This document shows positions 42,297 through 50,010 of a stretch of DNA of 64,000 nucleotides, piece after piece. The DNA is taken from NCBI RefSeq assembly GCF_003594885.1, contig NZ_QZEZ01000002.1, forward strand, positions 248,001-312,000, read 5' to 3'. This stretch comes from Vallicoccus soli. GTDB lineage: Bacteria; Actinomycetota; Actinomycetes; Motilibacterales; Motilibacteraceae. The notes beneath the pieces were generated by a model. That model saw only the letters and a list, made by a program, of their open reading frames with translations, had not been told where the DNA came from and searched no databases. Every line of letters starts with the position of its first letter. Position 1 is the first letter of the stretch. Both the position numbers and the translations under genes were made by a program.

Positions 42297-42399
42297 GTGC
42301 AGGCCCCCTGGCCTCTGGGGTTGGAGCGCGGAGCGGCGGCTCGAGCGGCGGTGACCGCGGGCACCCCGAGCCGGCGGCACAGGCCCGCCGTCGACGAGC

Positions 42400-42583
42400 C
42401 CTCTCCCCGCCGCGATCATGCACAGGTGGCGCGCCGCCGCGGCGGGCCCTGCCGGGGCGTCCGCCCCGAGCCCGCTCCCGCTCGGCAACCTCGACACCTC
42501 CGCTGCGTCCCGTGGCCCTGCAGCGGAGGTACGGGCCCTGCCGGCCAGCGCGCGTGGGACCGCGACCAGCCGGCGGCTGAGCC
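42400..42583 (-). repeat. Copy B of a diverged ~185-bp direct repeat
   Basis: Begins CCTCTCCCCGCCGCGATCAT, continues GCACAGGTGGCG, and has the middle block ACCTCCGCTGCGTCCCGTGG and the end GCGACCAGCC..GCTGAGCCGG, matching copy A in order and spacing. The unmatched interior differs, so the copies are old or under only partial constraint. Confidence 0.75.
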
Positions 42584-42737
42584 GGCCCCGTCACAGCCCG
42601 CATAGGTGCGCGCAGGGGGCGACCTCGTGGGACGGCTGGCAGCACCGGCCAGGACGGCCCTCAGAGCCCGGAGCGGGCCTTGCCGGCCGGGAGGTGCCCG
42701 TGTACCCAGGGAGGCACGCGGACGCACAGGAGGGCAC

Positions 42738-43070
42738 GTGGAGCGGGCACGGGAGCGGACGTACCTGGGGCTCGCGGTGGCGGGCGTGGTGCTGCCGTAC
42801 CGGCACGGGCTGCCGTGGCTCGTCGAGCACGGGCCCGACGCCCGTCTCCTGGCGCGGCAGCTCGGCAGCAGCAGGGCCGGCGCCTTCTTCGGGTGGGACG
42901 TCGTCGTCAGCGCTGCGGCCGTGCTGGCGCTGTCCGCGCTGGACGACGAGCTGCCCGCCCGGCAGCGCGCAGCCGTCGCGCTCGCGACGCTGGCCGGCCC
43001 CTCGGCCGGGCTCCCGCTGCACCTGTGGCTGCGCGAACGGCACCGCCGGCGGGCACGCAGGAGGCCCTGA
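42738..43070 (+). CDS. DUF2834-like small membrane protein
   Basis: A 110-residue protein with three hydrophobic segments: TYLGLAVAGVVLPY, AFFGWDVVVSAAAVLALSAL and ATLAGPSAGLPLHLWL. The pattern of VVLPYRHGLPWLVEHG, an FFGWDV segment and a final GLPLHLWLRER resembles DUF2834, a three-helix integral membrane family of unknown function. GTG 42738 is preceded by AGGAGGG at 42729-42735. It is the only credible gene in the 1.7 kb between the convergent qcrB and ctaF genes, flanked on both sides by repeats, which suggests an accessory insertion. Confidence 0.72.
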   Translation: MERARERTYLGLAVAGVVLPYRHGLPWLVEHGPDARLLARQLGSSRAGAFFGWDVVVSAAAVLALSALDDELPARQRAAVALATLAGPSAGLPLHLWLRERHRRRARRRP

Positions 43071-43534
43071 GGACGCGGCCCCCGGGATCACCGTCCCCCC
43101 GCGCGCACGATCACGGCGGGTCGGGGGTGGCCTGCATGCCTCGGCGGGGCGATGTCCGGCCTGCACCACTGCCGGCGACGACCTCCAGCGGTGCCTCCGC
43201 TCCTCCGTCGTCGGCTCAGGGAGGCTCGTCGGGCTCCGCCTCGACCGCATGCTCACGACCGCACGATCGAGGTGGGACGGTCCGCGGCTGCGGGGCCTAG
43301 GGGCGCCACGAGGCGCATGATCGCGGCGGGGGGGCGGGCCGCGGTCCGAACGCGCCACGAGCGCATAATCACGGCGGGGTCTCCGGCGGGGCCGTCCCCG
43401 AGTCCGCGACCCGGGGGGCTGCGCCACCACGAGCGCATGATCACGGCGGGGTCTCCGGCGGGGCATCCCGCCTCCGCGACCCGGGGGCCTGCGCACCACG
43501 AGCGCATGATCACGGCGGGGTGGGGCGAGGTGTG
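43071..43534. other. 464-bp non-coding interval with ATGATC-core repeats
   Basis: No gene is supported here. It contains a GCGCACGATCACGGCGGG copy at 43103-43120 and then the ~70-bp tandem repeat array from 43303. Codon structure and start sites are absent on both strands. Confidence 0.7.
43303..43530 (+). repeat. ~70-bp tandem repeat array with GCGCATGATCACGGCGGGG core
   Basis: Units begin at 43303 (partial, ~49 bases), 43352 (69), 43421 (70) and 43491 (partial, ~40). Each starts GCGCCACCACGAGCGCATGA, continues TCACGGCGGGGTCTCCGGCG, and ends CCGCGACCCGGGGGCCT. Units 2 and 3 are nearly identical except for a ~12-base variable patch. Units abut directly, with no spacers. Confidence 0.88.
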
Positions 43535-43573
43535 CGACGGCCCCCGTCCCGGGGTCCGGGGCGGGGGCCGTCG
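43535..43573 (-). terminator. Hairpin terminator after ctaF
   Basis: Perfect 12-bp stem CGACGGCCCCCG (43535-43546) with CGGGGGCCGTCG (43562-43573), 15-base loop, 18 bases downstream of the ctaF stop on the minus strand. Confidence 0.78.
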
Positions 43574-43590
43574 TCAGCGGGTGGGGGCGC

Positions 43591-43986
43591 TCAGTGCGCG
43601 TGCTCCCCGCGGTAGTACTCGAAGACCAGGCCGATGATCGACAGGCCCAGGATCGTCACGCCGATGTAGCTGAGCCAGAAGCCGAAGGTCAGGCCGAGGG
43701 TGGTGACGGCGGCGCCGACGGCGACGTACAGCGGCCACCAGCTGTGCGGGCTGAAGAACCCGAGCTCGCCGGCGCCCTCCTCGATCTCGGCGTCGATCCG
43801 GTCCTCGGGGCGCTCGCCGACGCGGCGGCCGGTGAAGAGCACGTAGAACCCGACGAGGAACGCCAGGCCGGCCGTGAGGGCCAGCGCCGTCGTGCCGACC
43901 GGCTCCCGCGAGAGCAGGAAGTAGATCACTGCGACGACCGCGTAGAAGACGGTCCCGCAGGCGAAGAGCATCCCCTCGATCTTCAC
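43591..43986 (-). CDS. ctaF: Cytochrome c oxidase subunit IV (actinobacterial type)
   Basis: A 131-residue membrane protein with four hydrophobic helices. [21 protein letters not shown] (key part [12 protein letters not shown]) forms helix I, and [13 protein letters not shown] and GFWLSYIGV are typical conserved segments of the actinobacterial CtaF family. It is a small structural subunit of the aa3 oxidase within the bcc-aa3 supercomplex. GTG 43986 overlaps the ctaD stop by 4 bases. Last gene of ctaC-ctaD-ctaF; a hairpin terminator follows. Confidence 0.93.
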   Translation of the reverse strand: MKIEGMLFACGTVFYAVVAVIYFLLSREPVGTTALALTAGLAFLVGFYVLFTGRRVGERPEDRIDAEIEEGAGELGFFSPHSWWPLYVAVGAAVTTLGLTFGFWLSYIGVTILGLSIIGLVFEYYRGEHAH

Positions 43987-45704
43987 TTGCGCTCCCCCAG
44001 GTCGGGCTCGCCGAGGAACTGGTCGAGGACCCCCCGGTCGGGCGTCGGCGTGTCGACGGCGACGACCTCCGGGTGGTGCAGGTCGAACGCCGGGCGCTCG
44101 GAGCGGATCCGCGGCAGCTGGGTGAAGTTGTGCCGCGGCGGCGGGCAGGAGGTCGCCCACTCGAGCGAGGCGCCGTACCCCCACGGGTCGTCGACCGTGA
44201 CCTTGCGGCCGCGCTTGGCCGTCTTCCACACGTTGTAGAGGAACGGCAGCGTCGAGGCGCCGAGGAGGAACGACCCGACCGTCGAGATCATGTTGAGGCC
44301 GGTGAAGCCGTCCGCCGCGAGGTAGTCCGCGTAGCGGCGGGTCATGCCCTCCACGCCCAGCCAGTGCTGGACGAGGAACGTGAGGTGGAAGCCCACGAAG
44401 AGCGTCCAGAAGTGCAGCTTGCCCAGGCGCTCGTCGAGCATCGTCCCGGTGAACTTCGGCCACCAGAAGTAGAAGCCGGCGAACATCGCGAACACGACGG
44501 TGCCGAAGACCACGTAGTGGAAGTGGGCGACGACGAAGTAGGTGTCCGAGACGTGGAAGTCCAGCGGCGGCGAGCCGAGCATCATGCCGGTGAGCCCGCC
44601 GAAGAGGAACGTCACGAGGAAGCCGATCGCCCAGAGCATCGGCGTCTCGAAGGTGATCGAGCCGCGCCACATGGTGCCGACCCAGTTGAAGAACTTCACG
44701 CCGGTGGGCACCGCGATGAGGAACGTCATGAAGCTGAAGAACGGCAGGAGCACCGCGCCGGTGACGAACATGTGGTGCGCCCACACCGCGACCGAGAGGC
44801 CGGCGATGGCGATGGTGGCGAAGACCAGGCCCTTGTAGCCGAAGACCGGCTTGCGGCTGAACACCGGCAGGATCTCGGTGATGATGCCGAAGAACGGCAG
44901 GGCGATGATGTAGACCTCGGGGTGCCCGAAGAACCAGAACAGGTGCTGCCAGAGGATCGCCCCGCCCGACTCCGGGTCGAAGACGTGCGCACCGAACGCG
45001 CGGTCCGCGTGGAGCGCGAGCAGCGACGCTGCGAGCACCGGGAAGGCCATGAGCACCAGGACGCTCGTGAGCAGGATGTTCCAGGTGAAGATCGGCATCC
45101 GGAACATCGTCATGCCGGGCGCGCGCATGCAGAAGATCGTCGTGATGAAGTTGACGGACCCGAGGATCGTGCCCAGGCCGGAGAGCACCAGGCCGAGCAC
45201 CCACATGTCCGCGCCGTGCCCCGGGGAGAAGACCGCGGTCGACAGCGGGGTGTACGCCGTCCAGCCGAAGGCCGCCGCCCCCTCCGGGGTGAGGAAGCCG
45301 CCGACGGTGATGAGCCCGCCGAAGAGGAACAGCCAGTAGCTGAACATGTTCAGCCGCGGGAACGCCACGTCGGGCGAGCCGATCTGCAGCGGGACGATCA
45401 CGTTGCCGAACCCGACGAACAGCGGGGTCGCGAAGAGGAACAGCATGATCGTGCCGTGCATGGTGAAGAGCTGGTTGTACTGCTCCTCACCGAGGATCTG
45501 CATGCCCGGGCGCGCCAGCTCGGTGCGCATGACGAGCGCCATGGCGCCCGCGAGCAGGAAGAAGAGGAACGAGGTGGCGAGGTAGAGGTAGCCGATGACC
45601 TTGTGGTCGGTCGACGTCACCCACTTGACCACCACGCTGCCGAGCGAGCGGCGGGTCGGGATCGCCCCCGACGCCGAGGCGCGGGGCTCCTCGAGGAGCG
45701 TCAC
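43983..45704 (-). CDS. ctaD: Cytochrome c oxidase subunit I
   Basis: A 573-residue heme-copper oxidase catalytic subunit with twelve helices. [15 protein letters not shown] carries a heme a ligand; [19 protein letters not shown] (key part FGHPEVY) gives CuB His and the cross-linked Tyr; WAHHMFVTG carries the CuB His pair; and HFHYVVFG carries the heme a and a3 ligands. It reduces O2 to water and pumps protons. GTG 45704 overlaps the ctaC stop (GTGA) and its stop overlaps ctaF, so the three subunits are coupled. N and C termini are ordinary for the actinobacterial aa3 type. Confidence 0.97.
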   Translation of the reverse strand: MTLLEEPRASASGAIPTRRSLGSVVVKWVTSTDHKVIGYLYLATSFLFFLLAGAMALVMRTELARPGMQILGEEQYNQLFTMHGTIMLFLFATPLFVGFGNVIVPLQIGSPDVAFPRLNMFSYWLFLFGGLITVGGFLTPEGAAAFGWTAYTPLSTAVFSPGHGADMWVLGLVLSGLGTILGSVNFITTIFCMRAPGMTMFRMPIFTWNILLTSVLVLMAFPVLAASLLALHADRAFGAHVFDPESGGAILWQHLFWFFGHPEVYIIALPFFGIITEILPVFSRKPVFGYKGLVFATIAIAGLSVAVWAHHMFVTGAVLLPFFSFMTFLIAVPTGVKFFNWVGTMWRGSITFETPMLWAIGFLVTFLFGGLTGMMLGSPPLDFHVSDTYFVVAHFHYVVFGTVVFAMFAGFYFWWPKFTGTMLDERLGKLHFWTLFVGFHLTFLVQHWLGVEGMTRRYADYLAADGFTGLNMISTVGSFLLGASTLPFLYNVWKTAKRGRKVTVDDPWGYGASLEWATSCPPPRHNFTQLPRIRSERPAFDLHHPEVVAVDTPTPDRGVLDQFLGEPDLGERK

Positions 45705-46606
45705 TGGTCACCCTCCAGGGTGCTTTGGCGGGAGTCGTCGAGGCCCGGCTTCGGCCCCAGCTCCGCCGGCAGCTGGCCGGCCTGGCCGCGGTCGATGAGG
45801 TCCTCGAGGTGCTGGTCGTACTCCTCGGGGGTCACGACCTGCACGTTGAACAGCATCCGGGAGTGGTCGAGGCCGCAGAACTCGGCGCAGCGGCCCTGGA
45901 ACAGGCCGGTGCGCGTCGGGGTGAGCTCGAACTCGTTGGTGCGCCCCGGGTAGAGGTCCATCTTGAAGAGGAAGTTCGGGACGAAGAACGAGTGCGCGAC
46001 GTCGCGGCTGTCGAGGACGAACCGGACCGACTCGCCCTGCGGCAGGTAGAGCGTCGGCGGCTCGCCCGGCGTGCCGGTCTCGAACGCGACCGCCTCGCTG
46101 TCGGCGACGCCGCTGCCGCCCTGGAAGTAGTTGAAGTCCCAGCTCCAGCGCTTGCCGACCACCTGGACGACCCGGTCGGGGGAGTCGGAGACCTCGAGGA
46201 TCTCCGACTGGTCGCGCGCGGTGAAGTAGAAGAAGACGAGGACGACGATGATCGGCAGCGTCGTGTAGAGCGCCTCGACGGGGACGTTGTAGCGGACCTG
46301 CGGCGGCAGGCCCGTGTCCGTCGCGCGACGGCGGAAGCGGACGACGCTCCAGAAGATGAGGCCCCACACGAGGGCGCCGACCATGAGCGCGACGACCCAG
46401 GAGCCCTGCCACAGCGTCGTGACGCGGTCGGTGTAGTTGCTCGCGCCCTCGGGCAGGCCGCCGCGGCGCCACTCCTCGCGCGACTCCGCGCTGCACCCGG
46501 TGGCCAGCAGCGCGAGGGGCAGGAGGAGGGCGAGCGCACGGAGGTGCCGCCGCGGGCGGGGCGGGGACGTGTCCCGCGCGGAGCGCGAGGTGCCGGTCGG
46601 GCTCAA
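45701..46606 (-). CDS. ctaC: Cytochrome c oxidase subunit II (lipoprotein)
   Basis: A 301-residue subunit [19 protein letters not shown] is a lipoprotein signal with the lipobox LATG-C. Two transmembrane helices follow (about 68-92 and 115-135), then the cupredoxin domain. The CuA site [12 protein letters not shown] near 239-250 has the full C-x3-C-x3-H-x2-M pattern, and the earlier His is in DVAHSFFVP. It takes electrons from QcrC. The start is TTG 46606, supported by GGAAGG just upstream; no better in-frame ATG or GTG exists. First gene of the minus-strand cta operon. Confidence 0.95.
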   Translation of the reverse strand: MSPTGTSRSARDTSPPRPRRHLRALALLLPLALLATGCSAESREEWRRGGLPEGASNYTDRVTTLWQGSWVVALMVGALVWGLIFWSVVRFRRRATDTGLPPQVRYNVPVEALYTTLPIIVVLVFFYFTARDQSEILEVSDSPDRVVQVVGKRWSWDFNYFQGGSGVADSEAVAFETGTPGEPPTLYLPQGESVRFVLDSRDVAHSFFVPNFLFKMDLYPGRTNEFELTPTRTGLFQGRCAEFCGLDHSRMLFNVQVVTPEEYDQHLEDLIDRGQAGQLPAELGPKPGLDDSRQSTLEGDQ

Positions 46607-46773
46607 CGGGGCCTTCCACGGGTCGAGGGGCTGCGGGGGGACGACGGTCCCGCCGGCCTCCCCGCGGCCGGCGACCTGCGACGCCGACCGGGGCCGAGAC
46701 TACTACCGGGGGTCACGACCTGCTCCTCAGGGGCGCGCCCGGCGGGCCGCGGCGCGCTGTCGGACCGGTCACG

Positions 46774-46779
46774 TACGTT
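46774..46779 (+). promoter_or_regulatory. Probable leaderless -10 element for the NifS-like gene
   Basis: TACGTT ends 7 bases before GTG 46787. Confidence 0.52.
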
Positions 46780-46786
46780 CGGGCGC

Positions 46787-47923
46787 GTGGCGTACCTCGA
46801 CGCGGCCTCGGCCCACCCGCTGCACCCCGCGGCGCGGGAGGTCTGGGCCGCGGCGCTCGAGCAGGGCTGGGCCGACCCGGCCCGGCTGCACGCGGAGGGG
46901 CGCCGGGCGGGGCTGCTCCTGGAGGAGGCCCGGGCGGGCGTCGCCGCGGTCCTGGGCGCCCACCCCGACGAGGTGTCGTTCACCGCGAGCGGCACCCAGG
47001 CCTGCCACCTGGCGGTGCTCGGCGCCTCCGCGGCCCGCCGCGACCCCGCCGGCGCGGTCGTCGCGACCGCGGTCGAGCACTCCGCGGTGCTGCAGGCCGC
47101 GCGCGCCCACGAGCGCTCCGGCGGCGCCCTGCGCCTCGTGCCCGTCGACCGGGAGGGGCGCGCCGCCGCCGAGGACGTCGCGGCGCTCGCCGGGCCCGGC
47201 ACGGCGCTGGTCGCGGTGCAGGCCGGCAACCACGAGGTGGGGACCACGCAGCCGGTCGCCGAGGTGGGCGCCGCCTGCGCCGAGCGGGGGGTGCCGCTGC
47301 TCGTCGACGCCGCGCAGGCCGTCGGTCGCGCGCCGGTGCCGGCCGGCTGGTCGCTGCTCACGGCCAGCGCGCACAAGTGGGGCGGGCCGCCCGGCGTCGG
47401 CGTGCTCGTCGTGCGCCGCGGCACGCGCTGGCGCTCCCCCCTGCCGGAGGACGAGCGCGAGGGCGGGCGGGTCCCCGGGCCGCCGGCGGTGCCCGCGGTG
47501 CTCGCGGCCGCCGTCGCGCTGCAGGCGGCGGCCGCCGCGCAGGACGCGGAGTCGGCCCGCCTCTCCCGCCTGGTGGAGCGGCTGCGGCGCGAGGTCCCGC
47601 GGCGGGTGCCCGACGTCGCCCTCCTGGGGTCCGCCGAGCACCGGCTCCCCCACCTCGTGGCGTTCTCGTGCCTCTACGTGGACGGCGAGTCGGTGGTCAC
47701 CGCGCTCTCGCGGGCCGGCCACGCGGTGAGCTCGGGCTCCTCGTGCACGGCGAGCACGCTGCGCCCCAGCCACGTCCTGGAGGCCATGGGGGTGCTCACG
47801 CACGGCAACGTGCGGGTGAGCCTGCCGGCGGGCACGACGGACGCCGACGTCGAGCGCTTCCTCGACGACCTGCCCGGGGTGGTCGCCGGGCTGCGCGCCG
47901 CCGCGGGGGTGCAGGCGCTGTGA
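46787..47923 (+). CDS. Cysteine desulfurase-like aminotransferase V (NifS family)
   Basis: A 378-residue PLP enzyme. VAYLDAASAHPLHP is the NifS-type N terminus, ATAVEHSAV includes the PLP-stacking His, VDAAQAVGR the pyridine-nitrogen Asp, TASAHKWGGPPGVG the PLP Lys near 196, and SSGSSCTASTL the mobile catalytic Cys near 318. It would remove sulfur from cysteine to form a persulfide. The next gene, a TusA-like protein, overlaps by 4 bases and could be the sulfur acceptor. It is distinct from the SUF-type desulfurase, and no scaffold gene adjoins it. Confidence 0.88.
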   Translation: MAYLDAASAHPLHPAAREVWAAALEQGWADPARLHAEGRRAGLLLEEARAGVAAVLGAHPDEVSFTASGTQACHLAVLGASAARRDPAGAVVATAVEHSAVLQAARAHERSGGALRLVPVDREGRAAAEDVAALAGPGTALVAVQAGNHEVGTTQPVAEVGAACAERGVPLLVDAAQAVGRAPVPAGWSLLTASAHKWGGPPGVGVLVVRRGTRWRSPLPEDEREGGRVPGPPAVPAVLAAAVALQAAAAAQDAESARLSRLVERLRREVPRRVPDVALLGSAEHRLPHLVAFSCLYVDGESVVTALSRAGHAVSSGSSCTASTLRPSHVLEAMGVLTHGNVRVSLPAGTTDADVERFLDDLPGVVAGLRAAAGVQAL

Positions 47924-48162
47924 CCGCTCCCCCGCCCGCGGCCGTGACCGTCGACGCGCTCGGGCGCCGCTGCCCCCTGCCGGTCATCGACCTGGCCCGG
48001 GCCGCGGCGGGCGCCGCGCCCGGCACGGTCCTGGAGGTGCTCGCCGACGACGCCGCGGCCCGGCACGACGTCCCGGCCTGGTGCGCGATGCGCGGGCACG
48101 CCTACCTCGGCGAGCGCCCGGCCGGCGCCGGGACGGCGTACGTCGTGCGCACCGCCGGCTGA
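47920..48162 (+). CDS. TusA/SirA-like sulfur-carrier protein
   Basis: An 80-residue TusA-fold protein. VDALGRRCPLPVIDLARA contains the family motif with the sulfur-carrying Cys and the CPLPV turn; VLADDAAARHDVPAWCAMRGH follows the strand-helix layout. It is predicted to receive persulfide sulfur from the preceding NifS-like enzyme and pass it on (tRNA thiolation, molybdopterin or other). GTG 47920 lies inside the NifS stop (GTGA). The convergent aat stop is only 6 bases away. Confidence 0.88.
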   Translation: MTAPPPAAVTVDALGRRCPLPVIDLARAAAGAAPGTVLEVLADDAAARHDVPAWCAMRGHAYLGERPAGAGTAYVVRTAG

Positions 48163-48168
48163 GGCGGG

Positions 48169-48867
48169 TCAGCGCCGCCCGTCGTCCAGGGCGGGCGGCA
48201 GCGGCAGCTCGAGCGCGTGCCGCAGCGCCCGCAGGTACGCCCGCCGGGCCACCTCGACGACGCCGAGGGAGGCCAGGTGCGGGGTGCTCCACTGCACGTC
48301 GAGCAGGCGCTCCCCGGGGGACCCGCCCTCGCGGAGCAGGTCCACCAGGGCCACGAGCGCCACCTTCGACGCGTCGCGGCCCTCCGGCCCCTCGACGTGG
48401 AACATCGACTCCCCGGCGAAGAGGCCGCCGACGGCGACCCCGTACAGGCCGCCGACGAGGCGCCCGGCGCGCCAGGCCTCGACGGAGTGGGCCCAGCCGA
48501 GCCCGTGCAGGCGCAGGTACGCCGCGCGCACGTCCTCGCCGATCCACCGCCCGTCCCGGGACGGGTCGGCGCAGCCGTCGACGACCGCCGCGAAGGCGGT
48601 GTCCACCCGCACCTCGGTGCGCCGCACCGACTGGCGCAGGCTGCGGGTCACCCGCAGCCCGTCGAGCGGCAGCACCCCGCGCGGCTGCGGCGACCACCAG
48701 GCCAGCGGGCCGGACAGCCCCTGCAGGCGCATGGGGAACAGCCCGCCGCGGTACGCCGCGAGCAGGGTCCCGGGCTCCAGGTCGGCGCCGACGCCCACGA
48801 CGTCGCCGACGAGCGGGCGCGTGGCGCGCGGGAGCACCCACGCGGTGGGCGGCGGCTCGACGGGCAC
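48169..48867 (-). CDS. aat: Leucyl/phenylalanyl-tRNA--protein transferase
   Basis: A 232-residue Aat enzyme that adds Leu or Phe to N-terminal Lys/Arg of proteins, marking them for the ClpS/ClpAP N-end rule pathway. YRGGLFPM, WWSPQPRGVLPL, GLGWAHSVEAW and VGGLYGVAVGGLFAGESMFH (key part GLYGVAVGGLFAGESMF) are the conserved blocks. Length is typical. GTG 48867. It is single on the minus strand, 37 bases downstream of adoK; whether they share a transcript is unclear. Confidence 0.95.
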   Translation of the reverse strand: MPVEPPPTAWVLPRATRPLVGDVVGVGADLEPGTLLAAYRGGLFPMRLQGLSGPLAWWSPQPRGVLPLDGLRVTRSLRQSVRRTEVRVDTAFAAVVDGCADPSRDGRWIGEDVRAAYLRLHGLGWAHSVEAWRAGRLVGGLYGVAVGGLFAGESMFHVEGPEGRDASKVALVALVDLLREGGSPGERLLDVQWSTPHLASLGVVEVARRAYLRALRHALELPLPPALDDGRR

Positions 48868-48904
48868 GGGCGGGCCTGACCCTCCGGGGCTCGGGGCGCG
48901 GCGG

Positions 48905-49891
48905 TCAGGGCACCGGGCAGGCGAGGTGCGGCTCGACGTCCGCGGCGGCGGCGTCGCCGTACGCGGCCGCCAGCCGGCGCAGGAAGTCGGCGCGGCCCAC
49001 GACGTACTCCTGGGTGCCGACGGTCTCGATGACGAGCGTGGCGAGCACCGAGCCGACCTGGGCGCACCGCTCGTCCGAGACGCCCCAAGCCGTGGCGGCG
49101 AGGAAGCCGGCCCGGTACGCGTCGCCGACCCCCGTCGGGTCGGCGAGGCGGACCTCGGCGGCGGTGGCGACCACGACCGGCGCCTCGCCCTTGCGCTCCA
49201 CCCGCGAGCCGCGGGCGCCGAGCGTCGTCACGCGCACCGCCACCCGCTCGAGGATGTCGTCGGAGGACCAGCCGGTCTTCTGCTCGGTGAGGGCGGCCTC
49301 GTAGTCGTTGGTGAAGAGGTACGCCGCCCCGTCGACGAGGGTGCGGATCTCCGGCCCCTCCATCCGCGCGAGCTGCTGCGACGGGTCCGCGGCGAAGGCG
49401 AAGCCGCGCTCGCGGCACTCCTGGGTGTGGCGCACCATCGCCGCCGGGTCGTCGGCGCCGACGAGCACCAGGTCGAGGCCGCCGAGGCGCTCGGCCACCG
49501 GGCCGAGCTCGATGTCGCGCGCCTGCGACATCGCGCCGGCGTAGAACGACGCGATCTGGTTGTGCTCGCTGTCGGTGGTGCAGACGAAGCGGGCCGTGTG
49601 GTGCACGTCGGACACGAGCACCGACGCCGTGTCCACGCCGTGGCGCTCCAGCCAGGACCGGTAGTCGCCGAAGTCGGGTCCGACGGCGCCGACGAGGGCC
49701 GGGCGCAGGCCCAGGCAGCCCATGCCGAAGGCGATGTTCGCGCCGACCCCGCCGCGGCGGACCTCGAGGTGGTCGACGAGGAACGACAGCGACACCGTGT
49801 CCAGCTTCTCGGCGACGAGGGAGTCGGCGAAGCGGCCGGGGAAGGTCATGAGGTGGTCGGTCGCGATCGAGCCGGCGACGGCGATGCGCAC
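48905..49891 (-). CDS. adoK: PfkB-family adenosine kinase (AdoK-like)
   Basis: A 328-residue ribokinase-fold kinase. RIAVAGSIATDHLMTFPGRF at the N terminus, FAADPSQQLARMEG and LFTNDYEAALTEQKTGW closely resemble the M. tuberculosis adenosine kinase Rv2202c; the anion-hole/catalytic motif DPTGVGDAYRAGF lies near 252. It phosphorylates adenosine to AMP for purine salvage; the mycobacterial enzyme is structurally closer to sugar kinases than to human adenosine kinases. GTG 49891 follows GGAGGG. The neighbourhood (ctaC, erpA) also matches Rv2200c-Rv2204c, strengthening the assignment. Confidence 0.87.
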   Translation of the reverse strand: MRIAVAGSIATDHLMTFPGRFADSLVAEKLDTVSLSFLVDHLEVRRGGVGANIAFGMGCLGLRPALVGAVGPDFGDYRSWLERHGVDTASVLVSDVHHTARFVCTTDSEHNQIASFYAGAMSQARDIELGPVAERLGGLDLVLVGADDPAAMVRHTQECRERGFAFAADPSQQLARMEGPEIRTLVDGAAYLFTNDYEAALTEQKTGWSSDDILERVAVRVTTLGARGSRVERKGEAPVVVATAAEVRLADPTGVGDAYRAGFLAATAWGVSDERCAQVGSVLATLVIETVGTQEYVVGRADFLRRLAAAYGDAAAADVEPHLACPVP

Positions 49892-50010
49892 GGGGCGGCC
49901 CTCCAGGGCGCGGGAGCGGGACCGGGACACCCTAGGCGACCGGGCGCCCCGCGAGGGTCGGCGACCCCGGCCGGCCGGGCCGCCCCCGCCGGGCCCCGGT
50001 CGGCCGGCGC

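Larger units (their letters stand above)
41870..42737. other. 868-bp non-coding, repeat-rich interval
   Basis: Between qcrB and the DUF2834-like gene I see no convincing reading frame: open frames on both strands lack start signals, recognisable domains and the expected codon pattern. It holds the qcrB terminator, the 20-bp repeat, two diverged copies of a ~185-bp element (42111 and 42400) each containing GATCATGC, and the ribosome site of the DUF2834-like gene. Confidence 0.7.

Noticed and set aside
41794-42645. Minus-strand open frame of 283 codons in the repeat island
   Set aside because: It overlaps the end of qcrB, crosses both copies of the 185-bp repeat and the terminator, and shows no domain or ribosome site.
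43303-43530. CRISPR-like array
   Set aside because: The repeated blocks abut and whole ~70-base units are similar; there are no unique 30-40 base spacers, and no cas genes are present.
41870-43590. Insertion sequence or integrated element
   Set aside because: No transposase or integrase remnants, terminal inverted repeats or target duplications were found; repeats are internal and imperfect.
46607-46786. tRNA or other structured RNA in the ctaC-NifS divergent gap
   Set aside because: No cloverleaf, T-loop GGTTCGAATCC-like box or anticodon arm could be formed; only -10-like hexamers are present.
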